A stretch of 64,000 bases of DNA from Phytophthora colocasiae (taxonomy: Eukaryota > Oomycota > Peronosporomycetes > Peronosporales > Peronosporaceae): contig JAGKQI010000098.1 of NCBI GenBank assembly GCA_018806915.1, positions 1,550,001-1,614,000 on the forward strand. The letters run 5' to 3'. The notes under the pieces are model-generated. The model was not told the DNA's origin and ran no database searches. It was given only the letters and a program-made list of their open reading frames with translations. A program made the translations under genes and the position numbers. This document shows, one piece after another, positions 50,577-62,341 of this stretch; the first letter of the stretch is position 1; each line of letters starts with the position of its first letter.

Positions 50577-50657
50577 TGTCAGCGGTGGGATTTGAACCCA
50601 CGAGTGCGAACACAGTAGAACTTGAGTCTACCCCTTAGACCGCTCGGGCACACTGAC
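50577..50657 (-). tRNA. tRNA-Leu(CAA), copy 46, lost G
   Basis: 81 nt. C61 is kept but the G run has four members, so this copy shows the deletion without U61. Confidence 0.85.
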
Positions 50658-51261
50658 GACAAAAATTACACTCCTACCACAAAATCACACGCACACATGC
50701 CCACACCACCGGACCATTCACACTGCTTATCAGCGCCACCAACAATCACGCACAACATTCACGAACGCCCTCCAACGCTACCACCATCAACATATCACAC
50801 CCACCCCTCACACTTCATCCTACGCTACTATACCAGAACCAGCGCCGCTTCCGAGCCCTCTCTTGAAAGGAACGTCACACTGGCCACTGAGAATGTCACC
50901 ACCCATACATCCCTCTTTCTCAGTCCTGTCAAACGTGGATCTTCGCGTGCAGACCATCTGTCATCCATACAATCCATACGACGCACCTATGTACAACCTG
51001 CATGCCGCACGCACAAGAACACACAAGAAGGATATCCTATGTGTACAGTCTGTTGCCACAACCTAGTGACGCCACGCTTTCGGCTAAACCAGGCATCTCT
51101 CCGACGATATTTGCCTTGCATCGGGATCATACCAAGTATAGTCGGCCAGTTTGCAGCATTCCAACGCCACTTTTGTCTAACTGTGAGCTAGTGTCAATTT
51201 TGTCTCGTTGTGTCGTGCGGAAACGATGGGAAAGCGCGCCAGATAACGACTGTACCCGACA

Positions 51262-51341
51262 GTTGCATACCGTTGCATACAGTTGTATACACTTGCATAC
51301 AGTTGTATACATTTGCATACACTTGTATACACTTGCATACA
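51262..51341. repeat. 10-bp minisatellite, 8 copies
   Basis: With TTTGCATACA. Confidence 0.93.
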
Positions 51342-51754
51342 GACCTGGGTTCCGAGCTGTAGGTTGTGTGACTCCGCTATGGGAGCTGACACAGCCAACT
51401 GTCCAAGACTTATGCGAGCGTGGACTACCCCAGACAAGCTGGTTGGCACTGTGAGTACGGAGCAAAGGATGCACATGCACACCACATCTAGTACCCAGGT
51501 GTGTTTTCGTGCGAACGCGGTTTACTGATCGATCGTCCATGACACAAGGAAAGGAGTGGAGTGTCGGAACTAGGTGTCTTCGCAGGCGAAAGTGTAAGAA
51601 ACGGAGAACAAAGGCAAGTATCAAATGCGCCGTAGGATGGTGGAGATAAAGGATGTGTATAAACCAATCCAAAGGCACGCACGCATGCAAGCATGCACGC
51701 AGCAAGGCAACGAACGCATTGCCAAGGGGAGGCTCCACGAAACGGAGTTGACAT

Positions 51755-51836
51755 TGTCAGCGGTGGAATTTGAACCCACGAGTGCGAACACAGTAGAACT
51801 TGAGTCTACCCCCTTAGACCGCTCGGGCACACTGAC
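51755..51836 (-). tRNA. tRNA-Leu(CAA), copy 47, U61 variant
   Basis: 82 nt; C61 to U. The CTTCGCAGG mark is upstream on plus (C at 51583). Confidence 0.9.
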
Positions 51837-52441
51837 GACAAAAATTACACTCCTACCACAAAATCACACGCACACATGCCCACACCACCGGACCATTCAC
51901 ACTGCTTATCAGCGCCACCAACAATCACGCACAACATTCACGAACGCCCTCCAACGCTACCACCATCAACATATCACACCCACCCTCACACTTCATCCTA
52001 CGCTACTATACCAGAACCAGCGCCGCTTCCGAGCCCTCTCTTGAAAGGAACGTCACACTGGCCACTGAGAATGTCACCACCCATACATCCCTCTTTCTCA
52101 GTCCTGTCAAACGTGGATCTTCGCGTGCAGACCATCTGTCATCCATACAATCCATACGACGCACCTATGTACAACCTCCATGCCGCACGCACAAGAACAC
52201 ACACAAGAAGGATATCCTATGTGTACAGTCTGTTGCCACAACCTAGTGACGCCACGCTTTCGGCTAAACCAGGCATCTCTCCGACGATATTTGCCTTGCA
52301 TCGGGATCATACCAAGTATAGTCGGCCAGTTTGCAGCATTCCAACGCCACTTTTGTCTAACTGTGAGCTAGTGTCAATTTTGTCTCGTTGTGTCGTGCGG
52401 AAACGATGGGAAAGCGCGCCAGATAACGACTGTACCCGACA

Positions 52442-52521
52442 GTTGCATACCGTTGCATACAGTTGTATACACTTGCATACAGTTGTATACATTTGCATAC
52501 ACTTGTATACACTTGCATACA
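52442..52521. repeat. 10-bp minisatellite, 8 copies
   Basis: With TTTGCATACA. Confidence 0.93.
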
Positions 52522-52934
52522 GACCTGGGTTCCGAGCTGTAGGTTGTGTGACTCCGCTATGGGAGCTGACACAGCCAACTGTCCAAAACTTATGCGAGCG
52601 TGGACTACCCCAGACAAGCTGGTTGGCACTGTGAGTACGGAGCAAAGGATGCACATGCACACCACATCTAGTACCCAGGTGTGTTTTCGTGCGAACGCGG
52701 TTTACTGATCGATCGTCCATGACACAAGGAAAGGAGTGGAGTGTCGGAACTAGGTGTCTTCGTAGGCGAAAGTGTAAGAAACGGAGAACAAAGGCAAGTA
52801 TCAAATGCGCCGTAGGATGGTGGAGATAAAGGATGTGTATAAACCAATCCAAAGGCACGCACGCATGCAAGCATGCACGCAGCAAGGCAACGAACGCATT
52901 GCCAAGGGGAGGCTCCACGAAACGGAGTTGACAT

Positions 52935-53016
52935 TGTCAGCGGTGGGATTTGAACCCACGAGTGCGAACACAGTAGAACTTGAGTCTACCCCCTTAGACC
53001 GCTCGGGCACACTGAC
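52935..53016 (-). tRNA. tRNA-Leu(CAA), copy 48, consensus class
   Basis: 82 nt, intact. Confidence 0.96.
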
Positions 53017-53619
53017 GACAAAAATTACACTCCTACCACAAAATCACACGCACACATGCCCACACCACCGGACCATTCACACTGCTTATCAGCGCCACCA
53101 ACAATCACGCACAACATTCACGAACGCCCTCCAACGCTACCACCATCAACATATCACACCCACCCTCACACTTCATCCTACGCTACTATACCAGAACCAG
53201 CGCCGCTTCCGAGCCCTCTCTTGAAAGGAACGTCACACTGGCCACTGAGAATGTCACCACCCATACATCCCTCTTTCTCAGTCCTGTCAAACGTGGATCT
53301 TCGCGTGCAGACCATCTGTCATCCATACAATCCATACGACGCACCTATGTACAACCTGCATGCCGCACGCACAAGAACACACAAGAAGGATATCCTATGT
53401 GTACAGTCTGTTGCCACAACCTAGTGACGCCACGCTTTCGGCTAAACCAGGCATCTCTCCGACGATATTTGCCTTGCATCGGGATCATACCAAGTATAGT
53501 CGGCCAGTTTGCAGCATTCCAACGCCACTTTTGTCTAACTGTGAGCTAGTGTCAATTTTGTCTCGTTGTGTCGTGCGGAAACGATGGGAAAGCGCGCCAG
53601 ATAACGACTGTACCCGACA

Positions 53620-53679
53620 GTTGCATACCGTTGCATACAGTTGTATACACTTGCATACAGTTGTATACACTTGCATACA
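53620..53679. repeat. 10-bp minisatellite, 6 copies
   Basis: Six-copy state. Confidence 0.93.
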
Positions 53680-54092
53680 GACCTGGGTTCCGAGCTGTAG
53701 GTTGTGTGACTCCGCTATGGGAGCTGACACAGCCAACTGTCCAAAACTTATGCGAGCGTGGACTACCCCAGACAAGCTGGTTGGCACTGTGAGTACGGAG
53801 CAAAGGATGCACATGCACACCACATCTAGTACCCAGGTGTGTTTTCGTGCGAACGCGGTTTACTGATCGATCGTCCATGACACAAGGAAAGGAGTGGAGT
53901 GTCGGAACTAGGTTTCTTCGTAGGCGAAAGTGTAAGAAACGGAGAACAAAGGCAAGTATCAAATGCGCCGTAGGATGGTGGAGATAAAGGATGTGTATAA
54001 ACCAATCCAAAGGCACGCACGCATGCAAGCATGCACGCAGCAAGGCAACGAACGCATTGCCAAGGGGAGGCTCCACGAAACGGAGTTGACAT

Positions 54093-54174
54093 TGTCAGCG
54101 GTGGGATTTGAACCCACGAGTGCGAACACAGTAGAACTTGAGTCTACCCCCTTAGACCGCTCGGGCACACTGAC
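54093..54174 (-). tRNA. tRNA-Leu(CAA), copy 49, consensus class
   Basis: 82 nt, intact. Shares a TAGGTTTCTTCG mark in its 3' flank with copy 50. Confidence 0.96.
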
Positions 54175-55346
54175 GACAAAAGTTTCACTCCTACCACAAA
54201 ATCACACGCACACATGCCCACACCACCGGACCATTCACACTGCTTATCAGCGCCACCAACAATCACGCACAACATTCACGAACGCCCTCCAACGCTACCA
54301 CCATCAACATATCACACCCACCCCTCACACTTCATCCTACGCTACTATACCAGAACCAGCGCCGCTTCCGAGCCCTCTCTTGAAAGGAACGTCACACTGG
54401 CCACTGAGAATGTCACCACCCATACATCCCTCTCTCTCAGTCCTGTCAAACGTGGATCTTCGCGTGCAGACCATCTGTCATCCATACAATCCATACGACG
54501 CACCTATGTACAACCTCCATGCCGCACGCACAAGAACACCTGGTTTAGCCGAAAGCGTGGCGTCACTAGATTGTGGCAACAGACTGTACACATAGGATAT
54601 CCTTCTTGTGTCTGCACACACGCGCTGCATACACGTCACAGGCTCAACCGCCATGCCGCCACTCCTGCATGCACTCGACATCGATCATCTCTCCGACGAT
54701 ATTTGCCTTGCATCGGGATCATACCAAGTATAGTCGGCCAGTTTGCAGCATTCCAACGCCACTTTTGTCTAACTGTGAGCTAGTGTCAATTTTGTCTCGT
54801 TGTGTCGTGCGGAAACGATGGGAAAGCGCGCCAGATAACGACTGTACCCGACAGTTGCATACCGTTGCATACAGTTGTATACACTTGCATACAGTTGTAT
54901 ACACTTGCATACACTTGTATACACTTGCATACAGACCTGGGTTCCGAGCTGTAGGTTGTGTGACTCCGCTATGGGAGCTGACACAGCCAACTGTCCAAAA
55001 CTTATGCGAGCGTGGACTACCCCAGACAAGCTGGTTGGCACTGTGAGTACGGAGCAAAGGATGCACATGCACACCACATCTAGTACCCAGGTGTGTTTTC
55101 GTGCGAACGCGGTTTACTGATCGATCGTCCATGACACAAGGAAAGGAGTGGAGTGTCGGAACTAGGTTTCTTCGTAGGCGAAAGTGTAAGAAACGGAGAA
55201 CAAAGGCAAGTATCAAATGCGCCGTAGGATGGTGGAGATAAAGGATGTGTATAAACCAATCCAAAGGCACGCACGCATGCAAGCATGCACGCAGCAAGGC
55301 AACGAACGCATTGCCAAGGGGAGGCTCCACGAAACGGAGTTGACAT
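54175..55346. repeat. Form B spacer, unit 49
   Basis: Long form B of 1254 bp with TCTCTCTCAG in place of TCTTTCTCAG. Confidence 0.9.
54854..54933. repeat. 10-bp minisatellite, 8 copies
   Basis: Without TTTGCATACA, as in unit 12. Confidence 0.93.
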
Positions 55347-55428
55347 TGTCAGCGGTGGGATTTGAACCCACGAGTGCGAACACAGTAGAACTTGAGTCTA
55401 CCCCCTTAGACCGCTCGGGCACACTGAC
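55347..55428 (-). tRNA. tRNA-Leu(CAA), copy 50, consensus class
   Basis: 82 nt, intact. Confidence 0.96.
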
Positions 55429-56032
55429 GACAAAAGTTTCACTCCTACCACAAAATCACACGCACACATGCCCACACCACCGGACCATTCACACTGCTTA
55501 TCAGCGCCACCAACAATCACGCACAACATTCACGAACGCCCTCCAACGCTACCACCATCAACATATCACACCCACCCCTCACACTTCATCCTACGCTACT
55601 ATACCAGAACCAGCGCCGCTTCCGAGCCCTCTCTTGAAAGGAACGTCACACTGGCCACTGAGAATGTCACCACCCATACATCCCTCTCTCTCAGTCCTGT
55701 CAAACGTGGATCTTCGCGTGCAGACCATCTGTCATCCATACAATCCATACGACGCACCTATGTACAACCTCCATGCCGCACGCACAAGAACACACAAGAA
55801 GGATATCCTATGTGTACAGTCTGTTGCCACAACCTAGTGACGCCACGCTTTCGGCTAAACCAGGCATCTCTCCGACGATATTTGCCTTGCATCGGGATCA
55901 TACCAAGTATAGTCGGCCAGTTTGCAGCATTCCAACGCCACTTTTGTCTAACTGTGAGCTAGTGTCAATTTTGTCTCGTTGTGTCGTGCGGAAACGATGT
56001 GAAAGCGCGCCAGATAACGACTGTACCCGACA

Positions 56033-56112
56033 GTTGCATACCGTTGCATACAGTTGTATACACTTGCATACAGTTGTATACATTTGCATACACTTGTATA
56101 CACTTGCATACA
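56033..56112. repeat. 10-bp minisatellite, 8 copies
   Basis: With TTTGCATACA; GATGTGAAAG instead of GATGGGAAAG precedes it. Confidence 0.93.
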
Positions 56113-56522
56113 GACCTGGGTTCCGAGCTGTAGGTTGTGTGACTCCGCTATGGGAGCTGACACAGCCAACTGTCCAAAACTTATGCGAGCGTGGACTACC
56201 CCAGACAAGCTGGTTGGCACTGTGAGTACGGAGCAAAGGATGCACATGCACACCACATCTAGTACCCAGGTGTGTTTTCGTGCGAACGCGGTTTACTGAT
56301 CGATCGTCCATGACACAAGGAAAGAGTGGAGTGTCGGAACTAGGTGTCTTCGTAGGCGAAAGTGTAAGAAACGGAGAACAAAGGCAAGTATCAAATGCGC
56401 CGTAGGATGGTGGAGATAAAGGATGTGTATAAACCAATCCAAAGGCACGCACGCATGCAAGCATGCACGCAGCAAGGCAACGAACGCATTGCCAGGGAGG
56501 CTCCACGAAACGGAGTTGACAT

Positions 56523-56603
56523 TGTCAGCGGTGGGATTTGAACCCACGAGTGCGAACACAGTAGAACTTGAGTCTACCCCTTAGACCGCTCGGGCACACT
56601 GAC
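56523..56603 (-). tRNA. tRNA-Leu(CAA), copy 51, lost G
   Basis: 81 nt; C61 kept, four-G run. Its trailer has GCCAGGGAGG, shortened relative to the others. Confidence 0.85.
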
Positions 56604-57207
56604 GACAAAAGTTACACTCCTACCACAAAATCACACGCACACATGCCCACACCACCGGACCATTCACACTGCTTATCAGCGCCACCAACAATCACGCACA
56701 ACATTCACGAACGCCCTCCAACGCTACCACCATCAACATATCACACCCACCCCTCACACTTCATCCTACGCTACTATACCAGAACCAGCGCCGCTTCCGA
56801 GCCCTCTCTTGAAAGGAACGTCACACTGGCCACTGAGAATGTCACCACCCATACATCCCTCTCTCTCAGTCCTGTCAAACGTGGATCTTCGCGTGCAGAC
56901 CATCTGTCATCCATACAATCCATACGACGCACCTATGTACAACCTCCATGCCGCACGCACAAGAACACACAAGAAGGATATCCTATGTGTACAGTCTGTT
57001 GCCACAACCTAGTGACGCCACGCTTTCGGCTAAACCAGGCATCTCTCCGACGATATTTGCCTTGCATCGGGATCATACCAAGTATAGTCGGCCAGTTTGC
57101 AGCATTCCAACGCCACTTTTGTCTAACTGTGAGCTAGTGTCAATTTTGTCTCGTTGTGTCGTGCGGAAACGATGGGAAAGCGCGCCAGATAACGACTGTA
57201 CCCGACA

Positions 57208-57287
57208 GTTGCATACCGTTGCATACAGTTGTATACACTTGCATACAGTTGTATACATTTGCATACACTTGTATACACTTGCATACA
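57208..57287. repeat. 10-bp minisatellite, 8 copies
   Basis: With TTTGCATACA. Confidence 0.93.
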
Positions 57288-57699
57288 GACCTGGGTTCCG
57301 AGCTGTAGGTTGTGTGACTCCGCTATGGAGCTGACACAGCCAACTGTCCAAAACTTATGCGAGCGTGGACTACCCCAGACAAGCTGGTTGGCACTGTGAG
57401 TACGGAGCAAAGGATGCACATGCACACCACATCTAGTACCCAGGTGTGTTTTCGTGCGAACGCGGTTTACTGATCGATCGTCCATGACACAAGGAAAGGA
57501 GTGGAGTGTCGGAACTAGGTGTCTTCGTAGGCGAAAGTGTAAGAAACGGAGAACAAAGGCAAGTATCAAATGCGCCGTAGGATGGTGGAGATAAAGGATG
57601 TGTATAAACCAATCCAAAGGCACGCACGCATGCAAGCATGCACGCAGCAAGGCAACGAACGCATTGCCAAGGGGAGGCTCCACGAAACGGAGTTGACAT

Positions 57700-57781
57700 T
57701 GTCAGCGGTGGAATTTGAACCCACGAGTGCGAACACAGTAGAACTTGAGGCTCGCCCCTTAGACCGCTCGGGCACACTGAC
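57700..57781 (-). pseudogene. tRNA-Leu(CAA)-like pseudogene, copy 52
   Basis: 82 nt with U61 and three substitutions within five bases (plus-strand G57750, C57753, G57754). These change the 5' anticodon-stem strand from GTAGA to CGAGC, leaving pairs 27-43, 28-42 and 31-39 mismatched against TCTAC. The CTCAAGT loop is untouched. No compensating changes are present on the other strand of the stem. Confidence 0.8.
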
Positions 57782-58671
57782 GACAAAAGTTTCACTCCTA
57801 CCACAAAATCACACGCACACATGCCCACACCACCGGACCATTCACACTGCTTATCAGCGCCACCAACAATCACGCACAACATTCACGAACGCCCTCCAAC
57901 GCTACCACCATCAACATATCACACCCACCCCTCACACTTCATCCTACGCTACTATACCAGAACCAGCGCCGCTTCCGAGCCCTCTCTTGAAAGGAACGTC
58001 ACACTGGCCACTGAGAATGTCACCACCCATACATCCCTCTCTCTCAGTCCTGTCAAACGTGGATCTTCGCGTGCAGACCATCTGTCATCCATACAATCCA
58101 TACGACGCACCTATGTACAACCTCCATGCCGCACGCACAAGAACACCTGGTTTAGCCGAAAGCGTGGCGTCACTAGATTGTGGCAACAGACTGTACACAT
58201 AGGATATCCTTCTTGTGTCTGCACACACGCGCTGCATACACGTCACAGGCTCAACCGCCATGCCGCCACTCCTGCATGCGCTCGACATCGATCATCTCTC
58301 CGACGATATTTGCCTTGCATCGGGATCATACCAAGTATAGTCGGCCAGTTTGCAGCATTCCAACGCCACTTTTGTCTAACTGTGAGCTAGTGTCAATTTT
58401 GTCTTCTAGTATCCAGGTGTGTTTTCGTGCGAACGCGGTTTACTGATCGATCGTCCATGACACAAGGAAAGGAGTGGAGTGTCGGAACTAGGTGTCTTCG
58501 TAGGCGAAAGTGTAAGAAACGGAGAACAAAGGCAAGTATCAAATGCGCCGTAGGATGGTGGAGATAAAGGATGTGTATAAACCAATCCAAAGGCACGCAC
58601 GCATGCAAGCATGCACGCAGCAAGGCAACGAACGCATTGCCAAGGGAGGCTCCACGAAACGGAGTTGACAT
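57782..58671. repeat. Short form B spacer, unit 52
   Basis: Lone short unit far from the main short domain, with the identical junction and CTAGTATCC mark, next to the pseudogene copy 52. Confidence 0.92.
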
Positions 58672-58753
58672 TGTCAGCGGTGGAATTTGAACCCACGAGT
58701 GCGAACACAGTAGAACTTGAGTCTACCCCCTTAGACCGCTCGGGCACACTGAC
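58672..58753 (-). tRNA. tRNA-Leu(CAA), copy 53, U61 variant
   Basis: 82 nt; C61 to U. Confidence 0.9.
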
Positions 58754-59848
58754 GACAAAAATTACACTCCTACCACAAAATCACACGCACACATGCCCAC
58801 ACCACCGGACCATTCACACTGCTTATCAGCGCCACCAACAATCACGCACAACATTCACGAACGCCCTCCAACGCTACCACCATCAACATATCACACCCAC
58901 CCTCACACTTCATCCTACGCTACTATACCAGAACCAGCGCCGCTTCCGAGCCTCTCTTGAAAGGAACGTCACACTGGCCACTGAGAATGTCACCACCCAT
59001 ACATCCCTCTTTCTCAGTCCTGTCAAACGTGGATCTTCGCGTGCAGACCATCTGTCATCCATACAATCCATACGACGCACCTATGTACAACCTCCATGCC
59101 GCACGCACAAGAACACACAAGAAGGATATCCTATGTGTACAGTCTGTTGCCACAACCTAGTGACGCCACGCTTTCGGCTAAACCAGGCATCTCTCCGACG
59201 ATATTTGCCTTGCATCGGGATCATACCAAGTATAGTCGGCCAGTTTGCAGCATTCCAACGCCACTTTTGTCTAACTGTGAGCTAGTGTCAATTTTGTCTC
59301 GTTGTGTCGTGCGGAAACGATGGGAAAGCGCGCCAGATAACGACTGTACCCGACAGTTGCATACCGTTGCATACAGTTGTATACACTTGCATACAGTTGT
59401 ATACATTTGCATACACTTGTATACACTTGCATACAGACCTGGGTTCCGAGCTGTAGGTTATGTGACTCCGCTATGGGAGCTGACACAGCCAACTGTCCAA
59501 GACTTATGCGAGCGTGGACTACCCCAGACAAGCTGGTTGGCACTGTGAGTACGGAGCAAAGGATGCACATGTACACCACATCTAGTATCCAGGTGTGTTT
59601 TCGTGCGAACGCGGTTTACTGATCGATCGTCCATGACACAAGGAAAGGAGTGGAGTGTCGGAACTAGGTGTCTTCGTAGGCGAAAGTGTAAGAAACGGAG
59701 AACAAAGGCAAGTATCAAATGCGCCGTAGGATGGTGGAGATAAAGGATGTGTATAAACCAATCCAAAGGCACGCACGCATGCAAGCATGCACGCAGCAAG
59801 GCAACGAACGCATTGCCAAGGGGAGGCTCCACGAAACGGAGTTGACAT
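58754..59848. repeat. Form A spacer, unit 53
   Basis: Long form A unit carrying CTAGTATCC rather than CTAGTACCC. Confidence 0.9.
59356..59435. repeat. 10-bp minisatellite, 8 copies
   Basis: With TTTGCATACA. Confidence 0.93.
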
Positions 59849-59929
59849 TGTCAGCGGTGGAATTTGAACCCACGAGTGCGAACACAGTAGAACTTGAGTC
59901 TACCCCTTAGACCGCTCGGGCACACTGAC
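59849..59929 (-). tRNA. tRNA-Leu(CAA), copy 54, U61 and lost G
   Basis: 81 nt; U61 plus a four-G run. It lies next to the most rearranged spacer of the window. Confidence 0.82.
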
Positions 59930-61080
59930 GACAAAATTACACTCCTACCACAAAATCACACGCACACATGCCCACACCACCGGACCATTCACACTGCTTA
60001 TCAGCGCCACCAACAATCACGCACAACATTCACGAACGCCCTCCAACGCTACCACCATCAACATATCACACCCACCCTCACACTTCATCCTACGCTACTA
60101 TACCAGAACGAGCGCCGCTTCCGAGCCCTCTCTTGAAAGGAACGTCACACTGGCCACTGAGAATGTCACCACCCATACATCCCTCTTTCTCAGTCCTGTC
60201 AAACGTGGATCTTCGCGTGCAGACCATCTGTCATCCATACAATCCATACGACGCACCTATGTACAACCTGCATGCCGCACGCACAAGAACACCTGGTTAC
60301 AAGAAGGATATCACTATTATGGCAACAGACTGTACACATAGGATATCCTTCTTGTGTTCGTACACGCGCTGCATACACGTCACAGGCTCAACCGCCATGC
60401 CGCTAAACTCGACATCGATCATCTCTCCGACGATATTTGCCTTGCATCAGGATCATACCAAGTATAGTCGGCCAGTTTGCAGCATTCCAACGCCACTTTT
60501 GTCTAACTGTGAGCTAGTGTCAATTTTGTCTCGTTGTGTCGTGCGGAAACGATGGGAAAGCGCGCCAGATAACGACTGTACCCGACAGTTGCATACCGTT
60601 GCATACAGTTGTATACACTTGCATACAGTTGTATACATTTGCATACACTTGTATACACTTGCATACAGACCTGGGTTCCGAGCTGTAGGTTGTGTGACTC
60701 CGCTATGGGAGCTGACACAGCCAACTGTCCAAAACTTATGCGAGCGTGGACTACCCCAGACAAGCTGGTTGGCACTGTGAGTACGGAGCAAAGGATGCAC
60801 ATGCACACCACATCTAGTACCCAGGTGTGTTTTCGTGCGAACGCGGTTTACTGATCGATCGTCCATGACACAAGGAAAGGAGTGGAGTGTCGGAACTAGG
60901 TGTCTTCGCAGGCGAAAGTGTAAGAAACGGAGAACAAAGGCAAGTATCAAATGCGCCGTAGGATGGTGGAGATAAAGGATGTGTATAAACCAATCCAAAG
61001 GCACGCACGCATGCAAGCATGCACGCAGCAAGGCAACGAACGCATTGCCAAGGGGAGGCTCCACGAAACGGAGTTGACAT
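59930..61080. repeat. Composite rearranged spacer 54
   Basis: After CACCTGGTT the B core is replaced by ACAAGAAGGATATC (60299-60312), then a novel ACTATTATGG, then the rest of the B core. Arms 60299-60312 and 60342-60355 are perfect 14-bp inverted repeats. Further on, CGCTAAACTCGACATCG joins a scrap of A core to the B tail. At least two events are needed. Confidence 0.88.
60588..60667. repeat. 10-bp minisatellite, 8 copies
   Basis: In composite unit 54. Confidence 0.93.
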
Positions 61081-61162
61081 TGTCAGCGGTGGAATTTGAA
61101 CCCACGAGTGCGAACACAGTAGAACTTGAGTCTACCCCCTTAGACCGCTCGGGCACACTGAC
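61081..61162 (-). tRNA. tRNA-Leu(CAA), copy 55, U61 variant
   Basis: 82 nt; C61 to U. CTTCGCAGG mark at 60909. Confidence 0.9.
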
Positions 61163-62259
61163 GACAAAAATTACACTCCTACCACAAAATCACACGCACA
61201 CATGCCCACACCACCGGACCATTCACACTGCTTATCAGCGCCACCAACAATCACGCACAACATTCACGAACGCCCTCCAACGCTACCACCATCAACATAT
61301 CACACCCACCCTCACACTTCATCCTACGCTACTATACCAGAACCAGCGCCGCTTCCGAGCCCTCTCTTGAAAGGAACGTCACACTGGCCACTGAGAATGT
61401 CACCACCCATACATCCCTCTCTCTCAGTCCTGTCAAACGTGGATCTTCGCGTGCAGACCATCTGTCATCCATACAATCCATACGACGCACCTATGTACAA
61501 CCTCCATGCCGCACGCACAAGAACACACAAGAAGGATATCCTATGTGTACAGTCTGTTGCCACAACCTAGTGACGCCACGCTTTCGGCTAAACCAGGCAT
61601 CTCTCCGACGATATTTGCCTTGCATCGGGATCATACCAAGTATAGTCGGCCAGTTTGCAGCATTCCAACGCCACTTTTGTCTAACTGTGAGCTAGTGTCA
61701 ATTTTGTCTCGTTGTGTCGTGCGGAAACGATGGGAAAGCGCGCCAGATAACGACTGTACCCGACAGTTGCATACCGTTGCATACAGTTGTATACACTTGC
61801 ATACAGTTGTATACATTTGCATACACTTGTATACACTTGCATACAGACCTGGGTTCCGAGCTGTAGGTTGTGTGACTCCGCTATGGGAGCTGACACAGCC
61901 AACTGTCCAAAACTTATGCGAGCGTGGACTACCCCAGACAAGCTGGTTGGCACTGTGAGTACCGGAGCAAAGGATGCACATGCACACCACATCTAGTATC
62001 CAGGTGTGTTTTCGTGCGAACGCGGTTTACTGATCGATCGTCCATGACACAAGGAAAGGAGTGGAGTGTCGGAACTAGGTGTCTTCGCAGGCGAAAGTGT
62101 AAGAAACGGAGAACAAAGGCAAGTATCAAATGCGCCGTAGGATGGTGGAGATAAAGGATGTGTATAAACCAATCCAAAGGCACGCACGCATGCAAGCATG
62201 CACGCAGCAAGGCAACGAACGCATTGCCAAGGGGAGGCTCCACGAAACGGAGTTGACAT
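61163..62259. repeat. Form A spacer, unit 55
   Basis: Long form A. GAGTACCGGAGC at about 61957-61968 has one extra C. Confidence 0.9.
61766..61845. repeat. 10-bp minisatellite, 8 copies
   Basis: Last block of the window. Confidence 0.93.
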
Positions 62260-62341
62260 TGTCAGCGGTGGAATTTGAACCCACGAGTGCGAACACAGTA
62301 GAACTTGAGTCTACCCCCTTAGACCGCTCGGGCACACTGAC
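62260..62341 (-). tRNA. tRNA-Leu(CAA), copy 56, U61 variant
   Basis: 82 nt; C61 to U. CTTCGCAGG mark at 62088. Confidence 0.9.

Larger units (their letters stand above)
48338..54092. repeat. Form A spacers, units 44-48
   Basis: Five form A units. In unit 47 the core boundary has one extra CA (52193-52204). tRNA copies 45-48 lie inside. Confidence 0.9.
55429..57699. repeat. Form A spacers, units 50-51
   Basis: Two form A units. Unit 51 lacks one G at GCTATGGAGC (57321-57330). Confidence 0.9.
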
